From contig NC_018012.1 of NCBI RefSeq assembly GCF_000227745.2, positions 930,001 through 994,000 on the forward strand: DNA of 64,000 nt. The letters are read 5' to 3'. The DNA is from Thiocystis violascens DSM 198 (GTDB lineage: Bacteria > Pseudomonadota > Gammaproteobacteria > Chromatiales > Chromatiaceae). Position numbers and translations under genes: made by a program. Below are positions 24,785 through 33,500 of the stretch, one piece after another. The notes beneath the pieces are model-generated. The model had not been told where the DNA came from and did no database searches. It saw nothing but the letters and a program-made list of their open reading frames with translations. Within the stretch, counting starts at the first letter, position 1. Every line of letters starts with the position of its first letter.

Positions 24785-27034
24785 TCATTGATCTCCAAGA
24801 CACCAGCGTCGCCACATCTCCCGGTAAGCCATTTCGACCCGACGTGCGAAGCCGACTTCGTCGCGCCAGGGGCCCGCCTCCAGTTCGCCGCGCAGACCGG
24901 CGCGAATGGCCACCAGGCGTGTCAAATCGCTTGCCAGTTCCACGGCCTTCTCAATGTAATCGTCCTCGCTGTCGGCAATCCACTCCGCATGTCCGGCCCC
25001 CGCCAGCATCATACTTCCGATTCGCCCCACGCTCGCGCGTTCGGCGAGGGTAATGAAGGGTACGCCCATATAGAGCGATTCGATCAGGGTCGTGCCCGAG
25101 TTATGCGGAAAACAGTCCAGGCCGATATCCATGCCCCGCAAGACATCCCAGGGGGGAGAATGAAATCCGAGTTCCAGTCGCCGGGTGTCGATGCCGTGAG
25201 CGGCAAAGCGTTTGGATATCGCGATTTGGGCCTCGGGAGTGACGAAATCCTGGCTGTCGATTAAGAGTCTTGCACCCGGCAAACGCTGAAGCAATTCCGA
25301 CCAAACGCGGATGATGCGATGGTTGATGCGAATGCCCCGCGTGAGGGTACCGAAGGTGACGAAACCCCGTCTCAACGCGGGCAGCGCACCAACCGCGCCC
25401 ATCCCTTGCGCGGGCCGATAGGCCAACGAGGGCACCGGGATACGCCAGGGTCGCTCGGCAAACAGATTTTCGCTGCCCGGCGGAGCCATGACGTCATCGG
25501 TCAGAAAATAGTCGATGGCGGAAAGCCCAGTGGTATAGCCATACCCCATCCAGGAGAGCGAGATCGGCGCTGGACGACGCGCAAAGACGCTCAGGCGGTT
25601 ATTGGCGGTGTGGCCCGCCACATCGACCAGGATATCGATGCCGTCGGCGCGGATACGCTCGGCCAGCGCCTCATCGCTCAACCCCCGGGTGGCGACCCAA
25701 TGATCGACATAGCCACGATAGCGTGCGGTAACCGCGTCCTCGCTCGCTAACTCGGCATAGGCCGTCGCCTCGATCTCGCCCCGATCATGCCACTCCAGCA
25801 GCGGCTCCAAAAAATGACGCGCCGAATGCGAGCGGAAATCAGGCGAGACATAGCCGACCCGTAAACGCCGATCAGGATCGCGGTTATTGTCATGCGCCCG
25901 CCAGCTTGCGCGATGCGGTTCCGCATAACGCCGATCGAAATCACGATAGGCAGCATAGATCTCCTCGGCCGGTTTATCGGGATGGTAGTTCAAAACGAAC
26001 AGTTGACTCGATGGAGCCATGATGAGTTTGGGATTCAGCTGCAATGACCGCTCATAGGCGGCAATCGACTCATCCAAGCGTCCCAGCCCCTGAAGCGCGC
26101 CTCCAAGATTGCTGTAGGCCTCGGCATAGCGGGGATTGATCGCCAATGCTTGCCGATGACATTCCAACGCCTCGTCTAAACGCCCGACTCCCTTGAACGC
26201 GGCCCCTAGATTGTTGTGCGCCTCGGCCAGATCGGGGGCAAGGGCAAGCGCTCGACGATAACAGGCGATCGCCTCTTCCATGCGATTAAGATCCTTCAGG
26301 GCGACGCCCTTGCTATTGTGAGCTGCGGCATAGTCCGGATCGATCTCCAGCGCACGGTTAAAGCAGTCGATCGCCTCCCTCGCCCGGCCAAGGTTATTGA
26401 GGGCATTTCCCAGGGTATTGAGGCATTCGGCATGATGCGGATCGATACTCAACGCCTTCTGAAGCATGGTCAGGGCACCCTGATAATCGTCTCGCTTGAA
26501 CAGCAGGGTACCCAGCGCCCGCCAGCCGAATGCATCGCTCGGATAGCGCTTGGTCAATTTGCGGGCGGCGGTCTCTCCCTCGACAAGTTGCCCGCGCTGC
26601 AATAAAGCCACTACCCTTTCCTGTCGTGCCAAAGGGATGGCGGTCGCTTGCGCTCTCGGGGCAGGCGCGTTAGATATTTTTTTCGTGACAAGCCGCTGAC
26701 GCAATGCCCGCGCGTCTGGCGTATCGAGCCCGATCGCCCGCGCCCGCTCAATCACCGAACGCGCCTCCTCCGGCTGTTGCGCCATCAGCAACCCCTCGGC
26801 GAGCGAGAGCCAGTAGCCGCCGATCTCGGGCGCCAGTGCCAGGGCACGGCGCAGATGCGTCAGTCCCGGTTCCAGTCGGTCACGCTGGAGGTCGATGATG
26901 CCCAGATTGTGATGCGCCTCGGCATGTGATTCGTCGAGCGCCAGGATGGCGCGATAGAGACTCTCCGCCACGTCCAGACGGCCGGCGCGATAGTGGCTCA
27001 GAGCAAGATTGCAGAGATCGGCGGTATTTGTCAT
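24785..27034 (-). CDS. TPR/SPINDLY-like (OGT-type) glycosyltransferase, copy 3
   Basis: 749 residues. The first 110 residues (MTNTADLCNLALSHYRAGRL, LESG-like blocks, EIGGYWLSLAEGLL) are the shared leader module also found in copies 1 and 2 and in the FkbM protein at 34234. A Lys/Ala-rich linker leads to a second TPR block (about 150-370), fewer repeats than in copies 1 and 2. The catalytic half has LRVGYVSPDFRSHSARHFLEPLL, ILVDVAGHTANNRL, SWMGYGYTTGLSAIDYFL and CFPHNSGTTLIESLYMGVPF. It is the first of the three in transcription order and is separated from the CDP-sugar operon by a probable terminator. Probably a protein O-glycosyltransferase; the acceptor is inferred only from the flagellin nearby. 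Confidence 0.88.
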   Translation of the reverse strand: MTNTADLCNLALSHYRAGRLDVAESLYRAILALDESHAEAHHNLGIIDLQRDRLEPGLTHLRRALALAPEIGGYWLSLAEGLLMAQQPEEARSVIERARAIGLDTPDARALRQRLVTKKISNAPAPRAQATAIPLARQERVVALLQRGQLVEGETAARKLTKRYPSDAFGWRALGTLLFKRDDYQGALTMLQKALSIDPHHAECLNTLGNALNNLGRAREAIDCFNRALEIDPDYAAAHNSKGVALKDLNRMEEAIACYRRALALAPDLAEAHNNLGAAFKGVGRLDEALECHRQALAINPRYAEAYSNLGGALQGLGRLDESIAAYERSLQLNPKLIMAPSSQLFVLNYHPDKPAEEIYAAYRDFDRRYAEPHRASWRAHDNNRDPDRRLRVGYVSPDFRSHSARHFLEPLLEWHDRGEIEATAYAELASEDAVTARYRGYVDHWVATRGLSDEALAERIRADGIDILVDVAGHTANNRLSVFARRPAPISLSWMGYGYTTGLSAIDYFLTDDVMAPPGSENLFAERPWRIPVPSLAYRPAQGMGAVGALPALRRGFVTFGTLTRGIRINHRIIRVWSELLQRLPGARLLIDSQDFVTPEAQIAISKRFAAHGIDTRRLELGFHSPPWDVLRGMDIGLDCFPHNSGTTLIESLYMGVPFITLAERASVGRIGSMMLAGAGHAEWIADSEDDYIEKAVELASDLTRLVAIRAGLRGELEAGPWRDEVGFARRVEMAYREMWRRWCLGDQ

Positions 27035-27059
27035 CGGCAGCGTTCCGAAATGCTGTCAA

Positions 27060-27334
27060 TTGGTTTTCAGGCATCGCGATCTCTCGACTCAAATCCGATG
27101 CCTTCATAAAAGCAGGAGAGTGCGATCGTTATCGACAAGTTCTTCCAGACACAAATACTCGGCGCGACTGAGATGTGTCTCGATGGCTTGACATGATGCC
27201 GCAATTGTCCTGCTCGCTACGGAGCGCTCGCTGGTCGCTGATCGGCATGGACGAAACGGGAAGGGAGATTCGTCCCGAAGCCGCCGTCATCTCGCACCTA
27301 ACCTGTCTCTGATAACCATTGATCGAAGAATCCA
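27060..27334. other. Intergenic region upstream of the glycosyltransferase trio
   Basis: About 275 bases with no credible open frame. It should carry the promoter for the three minus-strand glycosyltransferases, but none was recognised. Confidence 0.4.
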
Positions 27335-27359
27335 GGCGGGGCGAACGATCCGCCCCGCC
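27335..27359 (-). terminator. Probable terminator of the CDP-sugar operon
   Basis: A 9-bp perfect GC stem, ggcggggcg (27335-27343) with cgccccgcc (27351-27359) and a 7-base loop, begins 4 bases after the stop of the CmcI-family gene. The trailing T-rich tract on the minus strand is weak. Confidence 0.6.
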
Positions 27360-27363
27360 GAGG

Positions 27364-28143
27364 TTATTTCACCCGTTTCAGGAATCCATCCGGCGCCACC
27401 GTGATCGCCAGTTTGTGCTGGATACTCCGGTCGATCTCGAACTCGGGATGGGTCTTGAGATACTCGTGCACGGCGGTTTTGGGGTTGTTGCCCGGCCCCC
27501 AGGGGCGATCCGGATACATGTCAGCGGGCTGATCCTCGATGATGGTGTCAAAGACGACGCAATAACTATCGATGCTGGTCAGTGGAGCGTAGGCATTGAG
27601 TTCGGCGAGGACGTGGCCATGAGTGTGCATGGAGTCCAGACAGACCAGAATGCGCGAATAATTGGCCGCGATGGTCTTGATCTGCTCGACCACCTCGGGC
27701 GCGATACTCGATCCCTGAATCATTTGGATACGCGAAATCATGGGGTGAGTTTCGATGGCCGCGCGGTTATGGGCGCGGATATCGATGTCGATACCTATTA
27801 CCCGCCGCTTGGGATTGGCGGGATCGAGCGATACGCCGGCCGCAACCGCGTCGCAATAGTCGAGCAGGGCCAGCATCGAGGCGCTGAGGATGAGCGAACC
27901 GCCGTGGGCGATGCCGGTCTCGATAATCAGGTCTGGCTTGGCCGACCAGATCAATTCCTGGATCGCCACGATGTCCTGCGGGTATTGAATGATGGGGCGG
28001 CCGAGCCAGGCGAAGTTATAGCAATATTTGGGCTGTGTCGCCGCGTGCAGAAATTTTTGTCCGGCATCCATTAACCGCCGATCTTGTTCGTTCGCGGCAA
28101 TGCGTTCTATGACTTCCTGCTCGAACTCGGTCATGATCGACAC
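27364..28143 (-). CDS. CmcI-family (cephalosporin hydroxylase-like) methyltransferase
   Basis: 259 residues. The pattern LGRPIIQYPQDIVAIQELIW followed by DLIIETGIAHGGSLI, IGIDIDIRAHNR, and LDSMHTHGHVLAEL is that of the CmcI/rhamnosyl O-methyltransferase family. ETGIAHGG is the SAM-binding loop and the acidic/His residues after it may bind metal. In surface-glycan clusters such proteins methylate sugar hydroxyls; despite the family name, hydroxylase activity is not implied. It is the last gene of the CDP-sugar operon, one base after the TylF-family gene, with a terminator directly downstream. Confidence 0.82.
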   Translation of the reverse strand: MSIMTEFEQEVIERIAANEQDRRLMDAGQKFLHAATQPKYCYNFAWLGRPIIQYPQDIVAIQELIWSAKPDLIIETGIAHGGSLILSASMLALLDYCDAVAAGVSLDPANPKRRVIGIDIDIRAHNRAAIETHPMISRIQMIQGSSIAPEVVEQIKTIAANYSRILVCLDSMHTHGHVLAELNAYAPLTSIDSYCVVFDTIIEDQPADMYPDRPWGPGNNPKTAVHEYLKTHPEFEIDRSIQHKLAITVAPDGFLKRVK

Positions 28144-28896
28144 CTAAAAAAAGTCGCGATGATTTAATACCAAACCCTGCCCCGTCGGTAACTCAAGAAC
28201 CGCAAGTCCATATTCGGCGAACAGAGGATCCTCGGCTTCTTTTTGCTCATGATAGACCCACCAACCATAGTCGTCCAGGATAATAACCGCGCCTGGAGAA
28301 AGCACGGGAATAATGCGTCGCAATGCTCCAACCTCTGCTGGCGCCTGATTGAGATCGACGTGGGCAAACGCAATTTTCTCGGGAAAATCCCTCGAAAAAG
28401 ACTCCGGCACATATCCCTGAATCACCTTCACAAAATCAAACCTCTCGAATCTGGAGCGGACTTGGTCGTAAAGGATATTACTATGCTCTGGAAGAATGTG
28501 ATTGAGATCGATATCGGAATGCTCGAAGGTATCGTAGAGATAATAACGCTTTTCCGTTTTTTCCAGACCGGTGTTGTCCAGAATAATGCTCGCGGTATTG
28601 CCTTTATAGGCACCAACTTCGACAAAATCGCCGCGAAGTCTTTTCGCGTAATTGGCGAAATAACAGAGAATATAGGTTCTCCAGATAATCGCAAGTTCAA
28701 TATTTGTATTCGAATGCTTCCGCATCGATTCCAAAAATTTATCATTCTGAAGAAAACTCAGATTTTTATTCCATGTAATCATGTTATCTGAACAAAAAAA
28801 ATGATCTGGAGTCGTAATGCTTTTCCTTATTCCTTCCACGCACTGCCTAAACAAAGTGATGTTCGTGATATTAAAATTACCGCCACTAAAAAACAT
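28144..28896 (-). CDS. TylF/MycF-family sugar O-methyltransferase
   Basis: 250 residues. GDFVEVGAYKGNTASIIL is the SAM-binding loop and LYDTFEHSD the following acidic motif. FAHVDLN and VIILDDYGWW provide the aspartates that bind magnesium in the TylF/MycF family, enzymes that O-methylate deoxysugars. The gene is visibly AT-richer than its neighbours, with many aaa/att codons in the first half, which suggests separate acquisition. Its start overlaps the 3' end of the preceding SDR gene by 11 bases. Predicted role: methylating the sugar made by the upstream CDP-sugar genes. Confidence 0.8.
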   Translation of the reverse strand: MFFSGGNFNITNITLFRQCVEGIRKSITTPDHFFCSDNMITWNKNLSFLQNDKFLESMRKHSNTNIELAIIWRTYILCYFANYAKRLRGDFVEVGAYKGNTASIILDNTGLEKTEKRYYLYDTFEHSDIDLNHILPEHSNILYDQVRSRFERFDFVKVIQGYVPESFSRDFPEKIAFAHVDLNQAPAEVGALRRIIPVLSPGAVIILDDYGWWVYHEQKEAEDPLFAEYGLAVLELPTGQGLVLNHRDFF

Positions 28897-29767
28897 ATTG
28901 TTTCCCGCTCAATAAATGACCCATCGTCGAGTCTTGAGGTTTCCAACCAAAAGCCCTGAGCCCGAGGCTCTCGCCAACCAGCAGTCGCGGCTCCCCCTGG
29001 CGCTCCGTCGTCAAGTCCAATACCGGCCGCGGATCGGCGTCATAGTAACCCGCTAATGCTCGCACCAATTCGCCAATCCGCACCGGTTCACCCGAACTGA
29101 CGTTATAGGCGCCATTCGCGCCAGCGTGCAGCAGGGCGAAAAATCCCTCGGCGACATCCGATGCGTGTAGAAAATCGCGGTAGGCAGTCGCGTTCACGCC
29201 AAAGGGGAGGCGTCTGCCCTGAAAGACGTCGATCAGCGAAGGAATCAGACGCTGACTGGACTCGCCCTGTCCAAAGGGCAGAAAGATCCTGCCCCAGGCA
29301 CACGGAATTTGCGCTTGATCGCACACGGCGCTGACCAGACGACGGGTTGCGTCCTTGGCGACACCATAGAGCGTGGCCGGATTCAGGGGCGTCGCGTCCT
29401 CGCGACAATAACCATGAGACCAATCGTACTCCGCGCAGGTGCCCGCCGCCACGACCTGCCGACCGCCGGCGCGGCAGAAGGCTTCGACCAGGCGGACGCT
29501 GGCCTCGGTCCAGCGCAGGTTGAGCGGCGAGGCCCAATACTGGCCGTGCTCGGCATACCAGGCCAGATGGATCAGATGGGTGACCCCGGCGGACCGACAG
29601 AGGGCATCGAAATCCGGCGCGGCGAGGAGGTCGACCGCGATAAAGTCCGCCCCCGGACCCGCTGGCGGATGCCGACCGATGGCCAGCGTCGCAATCTCGC
29701 GCCGATGCAGGCTCTCCAGGACATAGCGTCCGAGAAAACCGCTGGAGCCGGTGAGCAGCACTTTCAT
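28886..29767 (-). CDS. NAD(P)-dependent epimerase/dehydratase (extended SDR)
   Basis: About 293 residues from MKVLLTG; a TTG four codons earlier is an alternative. The nucleotide-binding TGSSGFLGRYVLE lies at the N-terminus, AAGTCAEY contains the catalytic Thr/Ser region, and YGVAK is the YxxxK pair. It resembles reductases/epimerases acting on nucleotide-linked 4-keto-deoxysugars. In this operon, after rfbF, rfbG, an rfbC-like epimerase and a C-methyltransferase, the likely step is stereospecific reduction of the 4-keto group of a CDP-sugar. That assignment is inference from order. Confidence 0.8.
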   Translation of the reverse strand: MKVLLTGSSGFLGRYVLESLHRREIATLAIGRHPPAGPGADFIAVDLLAAPDFDALCRSAGVTHLIHLAWYAEHGQYWASPLNLRWTEASVRLVEAFCRAGGRQVVAAGTCAEYDWSHGYCREDATPLNPATLYGVAKDATRRLVSAVCDQAQIPCAWGRIFLPFGQGESSQRLIPSLIDVFQGRRLPFGVNATAYRDFLHASDVAEGFFALLHAGANGAYNVSSGEPVRIGELVRALAGYYDADPRPVLDLTTERQGEPRLLVGESLGLRAFGWKPQDSTMGHLLSGKQYVF

Positions 29768-29819
29768 GGGCGATTTCAACGCTCGGTAGTGAAGCCAATC
29801 ATCGCGGCAAAGCGAAGAA

Positions 29820-31055
29820 TCATTTTCTTGAGGGTTTAATCTCCAGACGCGGTACGGCGGTCACGAATTGCCCCTCCCAGTCTCCCACATCGTGCAACTG
29901 TTCCATCACCTCCTCGCGCAGATTCCAGGGCAGAATCAGGATGTAATCCGGGCGATGCTGCCTGATCTGCGACTCGTCGACGATGGGGATACGGCTCCCC
30001 GGCAGGAATTTTCCCTGTTTGGACGGCGCGGCATCGCACACGAAAGGCAGTAGATCCGGTTTCACACCGGCGTAATTGAGCAGGGTATTGCCCTTGGCTG
30101 CGGCACCATAGGCGGCGACCGTCCTGTCCGCGCGCTTTTGCTCGATCAGGAATGCGAGCAGATCGTTCTTGATGCGGTCGGCTCGGACCTGGAAGTCGCG
30201 ATAGGTCGCGATGCTCCGCAAACCCCGCCGCGCCTCGTCCGTCAGCAGTCGCTCCACGGCGGGCGTGTCCTGACGCGAGTCCCTGGAGTGACAGCCAAAA
30301 ACACGCAGGCTGCCGCCGTGGGTAGGGAGTTCCTCGACATCCCAGACGCGCAGCCCGGCGGCCTTGAAGATGTGCGCGACACTGAAGAGCGAAAGATAGG
30401 AAAAATGTTCGTGGTAGATGGTATCGAACTGCGCCTGCTCGATCAGGCGTGAAAGATGCGGAAATTCCAGGGTGATGGTGCCGCCGGGTTTCAGCGCGGC
30501 CTTGAGTCCGCGGGTGAAATCGTCGATGTCGGGCACATGGGCATAGACGTTGTTGCCAACGATCAGATCGGCCAGTCGACCGTCCGCGGCCAGCCGCCGG
30601 GCGAACGCCTCGCCGAAAAAATCGCGCAGAACCGGGATGCCCAGGCGCTCGGCGGCGGCGGCGGTGCTGGCGGTCGGCTCGATGCCCAGACAGGGGATGC
30701 CCGCCGCGACGAAATGCCTGAGAAGATAGCCGTCGTTGGCGGCAACCTCGATGACCAGGGAGTCCGGGACGAGCCGCAGCCGCTCGATCATGGCATCGGC
30801 GTACCTGGCCGCATGTGCGACCCAGCCGCGCGAGGTGCTGGAGAAATAGGCGTAGTCCGGGCTGAAGAGTTCGTCGGGACGGGCGAAATCCTGGGTCTGA
30901 ACCAGCCAGCATCGCTCGCAGACCAGCACGCGCAGCGGATGCCAGATCTCGGCGGCATCGAGGGCTGCGGCGCTCAGATAGGCGTTGGACGGCGGCGCGC
31001 TGCCGAGATCGACGAAGACGGTGCGCAGGGGCGTCTGGCAATGTCGACACTTCAC
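29820..31055 (-). CDS. NDP-hexose C-methyltransferase (zinc-binding N-terminus)
   Basis: 411 residues with a GTG start that overlaps the previous stop (GTGA). The N-terminus has two CxxC pairs (CRHC near residue 3 and CERC near 45), the zinc site of the TylC3-like family. The central SAM domain has VIEVAANDGYLLRHF, VGNNVYAHVPD and an FDTIYHEHFSYLS active-site stretch with its Tyr and His. The C-terminal Rossmann-like part contains YGAAAKGNTLLNYAG. Family members add a methyl group to C-3 of 4-keto-6-deoxyhexoses, giving branched sugars. The upstream gene order (CDP-glucose synthesis, 4,6-dehydration, epimerisation) supplies that type of substrate. A much longer frame back to 31718 is spurious. 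Confidence 0.85.
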   Translation of the reverse strand: MKCRHCQTPLRTVFVDLGSAPPSNAYLSAAALDAAEIWHPLRVLVCERCWLVQTQDFARPDELFSPDYAYFSSTSRGWVAHAARYADAMIERLRLVPDSLVIEVAANDGYLLRHFVAAGIPCLGIEPTASTAAAAERLGIPVLRDFFGEAFARRLAADGRLADLIVGNNVYAHVPDIDDFTRGLKAALKPGGTITLEFPHLSRLIEQAQFDTIYHEHFSYLSLFSVAHIFKAAGLRVWDVEELPTHGGSLRVFGCHSRDSRQDTPAVERLLTDEARRGLRSIATYRDFQVRADRIKNDLLAFLIEQKRADRTVAAYGAAAKGNTLLNYAGVKPDLLPFVCDAAPSKQGKFLPGSRIPIVDESQIRQHRPDYILILPWNLREEVMEQLHDVGDWEGQFVTAVPRLEIKPSRK

Positions 31056-31615
31056 AGCCGCATCCCCGCGAAATGGGCATCGATCGGCGGGCGTGCCGCG
31101 TCGCGCGGCGATAGCCCGGTAATGGGGAGCGGCCAGCGAATGGCCAGCCTCGAATCTTCGGGATGGAGACCGTCCTCCGTATCCGGGGAATAAAAGGCGG
31201 TATGCAGATAGAGCAGTTCGCAGTCGTCGGCGAGTGTCTGGAAACCATGCGCGCAACCTTCCGGGATGACCAGGGTGCGGCCATTGTCGGCGCTCAGACG
31301 CTCGCCATGCCAATGCAGAAAAGTCGGCGAGCCGGCGCGCAGGTCGACCGCGACATCGAAGACCTCGCCTCGCAAACAAGTGACCAGCTTGATTTCGGTG
31401 TCCGGCGGGCGCTGGAAGTGCAGGCCGCGCACCGTGCCGCGATGCCGAGTGAGGGTGCGGTTGATCTGCGCGATGGGTTTGCCCAGCGTGAAGTCCGCCA
31501 GCACGCGGGCACAGAAGACACGCTCCAGAAAGCCTCGCTCGTCGGCGATCGGCAGCCGCTCGATCACCGTGACTGCGGCGATGTCGGTGGACCGAGGACG
31601 CAAGCGCGCGCTCAT
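31052..31615 (-). CDS. rfbC: dTDP-4-dehydrorhamnose 3,5-epimerase-family protein
   Basis: 187 residues, the cupin-fold RmlC family. RGTVRGLHFQRPP carries the catalytic His, LVTCLRGEVFDVAVDLR the beta-sandwich core, and LLYLHTAFYSPDTE the conserved Tyr region. The ATG overlaps the rfbG stop (ATGA) and the gene's stop overlaps the C-methyltransferase start (GTGA). Because the operon makes a CDP- rather than dTDP-sugar, the true substrate is likely CDP-4-keto-6-deoxyglucose. The symbol denotes the family only. Confidence 0.85.
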   Translation of the reverse strand: MSARLRPRSTDIAAVTVIERLPIADERGFLERVFCARVLADFTLGKPIAQINRTLTRHRGTVRGLHFQRPPDTEIKLVTCLRGEVFDVAVDLRAGSPTFLHWHGERLSADNGRTLVIPEGCAHGFQTLADDCELLYLHTAFYSPDTEDGLHPEDSRLAIRWPLPITGLSPRDAARPPIDAHFAGMRL

Positions 31616-32721
31616 GGCCCGGCCCCGGCGGTGCGGTAAGCGGCGATTTGCCCGAGCGAAAACCGCGCCATGTCCTCGCCATCGCGCCAGGCCTGGTGCC
31701 ACTCCAGGGTGCGATCAAGCGCGCCTTCCAGATTCCAGCGCCGCCGCCAGCCCAGGCGGGCGCCAGCCTTGGTGCTGTCGAGCCTCAAAACGTCGGCTTC
31801 GTGGGGATGCCGGGCCGGGGGACATTGATCTAGGGGACGCTCGTCAGGGGGACATTGGGGCGGGTCGTACCGCCAGCGCGCCTCCGGCATCCTGGCGCAG
31901 AGGTAATCCATGACCCAGGACACGGGGCGGGCATCGGTATCCTGGGGGCCAAAATTCCAGGCCTCGGCATAGGCCGCGCGCCCCTCGTACAGACGTTGGG
32001 CGAGAAGCAGATACCCGGCCAGCGGCTCCAGCACATGCTGCCAGGGACGGATCGCTTGGGGCGAGCGAATCGACACGGCACGTTCCCCATCGAGTGCCCG
32101 CAAAAAATCCGGGACGAGCCGATCGGCTGCCCAGTCGCCGCCGCCGATGACATTGCCGGCGCGCGCACTGGCGATCTGAACGCCGGCGCTGGCCAGGAAA
32201 CTGCGGCGATAGGCCGCGGTGACGAGTTCGGCGCAGCCCTTGCTGCTGGCATAGGGATCATGGCCGCCAAGCGGGTCGGACTCCCGGTAAGGCCAGATCC
32301 ATTCGCGATTCTCGTAACATTTGTCCGAGGTCACGACCACGACGGCGCGCACCGTCCCGCTGTGACGCACCGCCTCCAGCAGGTTGACCGTCCCCATGAC
32401 ATTAACCCCATAGGTCTCGACCGGGGCGCGATAGGCGTCGCGCACCAGAGGCTGGGCGGCCAAGTGAAAAACGATCTCGGGCGCGCTCGCGGCAATGGCC
32501 TCGGTCAGGGCATCGCCATCGCGGATATCCCGCATGCGCTGCCCGTACAGGCGCCCGGCGAGACGAGCAAGGGCGAAGAAATTGGGCTCGGTCGGCGGCT
32601 CCAAGGCATATCCGCACACATCCGCGCCCAATTCGCTCAGCCAAAGCACGAGCCAGCCACCCTTGAAGCCGGTATGCCCGGTGACGAAGACGCGCCGGCC
32701 ACGCCAAAAGCCTGGGTTCAT
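31612..32721 (-). CDS. rfbG: CDP-glucose 4,6-dehydratase
   Basis: 369 residues, an extended SDR. FVTGHTGFKGGWLVLWL is the nucleotide-binding loop, VVVVTSDKCYENREW contains the catalytic Thr/Ser-Asp-Lys signature of CDP-glucose dehydratases, and YASSKGCAELV the YxxxK pair. ARAGNVIGGGDWA is also diagnostic. It converts CDP-glucose to CDP-4-keto-6-deoxyglucose. ATGA overlaps connect it with rfbF before and the epimerase after. Near residue 295 the chain holds a 10-residue insertion generated by a 30-base direct repeat (gggggacattg at 31817 and 31847), giving the duplicated QCPP segments. It lies in a surface loop and probably does not abolish function. Confidence 0.92.
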   Translation of the reverse strand: MNPGFWRGRRVFVTGHTGFKGGWLVLWLSELGADVCGYALEPPTEPNFFALARLAGRLYGQRMRDIRDGDALTEAIAASAPEIVFHLAAQPLVRDAYRAPVETYGVNVMGTVNLLEAVRHSGTVRAVVVVTSDKCYENREWIWPYRESDPLGGHDPYASSKGCAELVTAAYRRSFLASAGVQIASARAGNVIGGGDWAADRLVPDFLRALDGERAVSIRSPQAIRPWQHVLEPLAGYLLLAQRLYEGRAAYAEAWNFGPQDTDARPVSWVMDYLCARMPEARWRYDPPQCPPDERPLDQCPPARHPHEADVLRLDSTKAGARLGWRRRWNLEGALDRTLEWHQAWRDGEDMARFSLGQIAAYRTAGAGP

Positions 32722-33491
32722 TCCCAGAGCTTCCAGGGCGCCCGACCGGAACTCCAGAGATCCTCGAGCTGATTTTTGTCGCGCAGGGTATCCATCGGCT
32801 GCCAGAAACCGAAGTGATCATAGGCCATCAACTGACGCATCCCGGTCAGACGGGCGAGCGGTTCGCCCTCCCAACTGGTCTGGTCATCGGCGATCAGATC
32901 GAGACACCTGGGCGAGAGCACGAAAAAACCGCCATTGATGAGACCGCCATCGCCGCGTGGTTTTTCGACGAATCCGGTGACCTCGTTGCCGGTCTGCTCG
33001 ATCGCCCCATAACGCCCCGGGGCCAGCACGGCGGTGACGGTCGCCCAGCGACCGTGCCCCCGGTGATAGTCGATGAGCGCGCGGATGTCGACATCGCTGA
33101 GCCCGTCGCCATAGGTGAAGCAGAAGGCGTCCTCGTCCCGAATGTAATCCGCCACGCGCCTGAGCCGCCCACCGGTCAGGGTGTTGGCCCCGGTGTCGAC
33201 CAGGGTTACCCGCCAGGGTTCCGCCTTGCGCTGATGGACCTCCATGCGGTTGTTGGCGACATCGAAGGTGACATCGGACATGTGCAGGAAATAGTTGGCG
33301 AAGTACTCCTTGATGACGTAGCCCTTGTAGCCGCAACAGATGACGAACTCGTTGACGCCATGATGGGAGTAGAACTTCATGATGTGCCAGATGATCGGCA
33401 TCCCGCCAATCTCGATCATCGGCTTGGGTCGCAGGTGCGACTCCTCCGAGATGCGCGTACCGAAACCGCCCGCCAGGATGACTGCCTTCAT
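32718..33491 (-). CDS. rfbF: Glucose-1-phosphate cytidylyltransferase
   Basis: 257 residues, the normal length. The N-terminus MKAVILAGGFGTRISEESH and the RPKPM motif are the nucleotidyltransferase signature. CCGYKGYVIKEYF, FTYGDGLSDVDI (metal-binding Asp) and FVEKPRGDGGLINGGFFV follow, all characteristic of RfbF. It makes CDP-glucose from CTP and glucose-1-phosphate, the first step of the CDP-deoxysugar branch. It is the first gene of the tightly overlapping operon that runs to 27364. Confidence 0.94.
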   Translation of the reverse strand: MKAVILAGGFGTRISEESHLRPKPMIEIGGMPIIWHIMKFYSHHGVNEFVICCGYKGYVIKEYFANYFLHMSDVTFDVANNRMEVHQRKAEPWRVTLVDTGANTLTGGRLRRVADYIRDEDAFCFTYGDGLSDVDIRALIDYHRGHGRWATVTAVLAPGRYGAIEQTGNEVTGFVEKPRGDGGLINGGFFVLSPRCLDLIADDQTSWEGEPLARLTGMRQLMAYDHFGFWQPMDTLRDKNQLEDLWSSGRAPWKLWE

Positions 33492-33500
33492 CGGCGCTCG

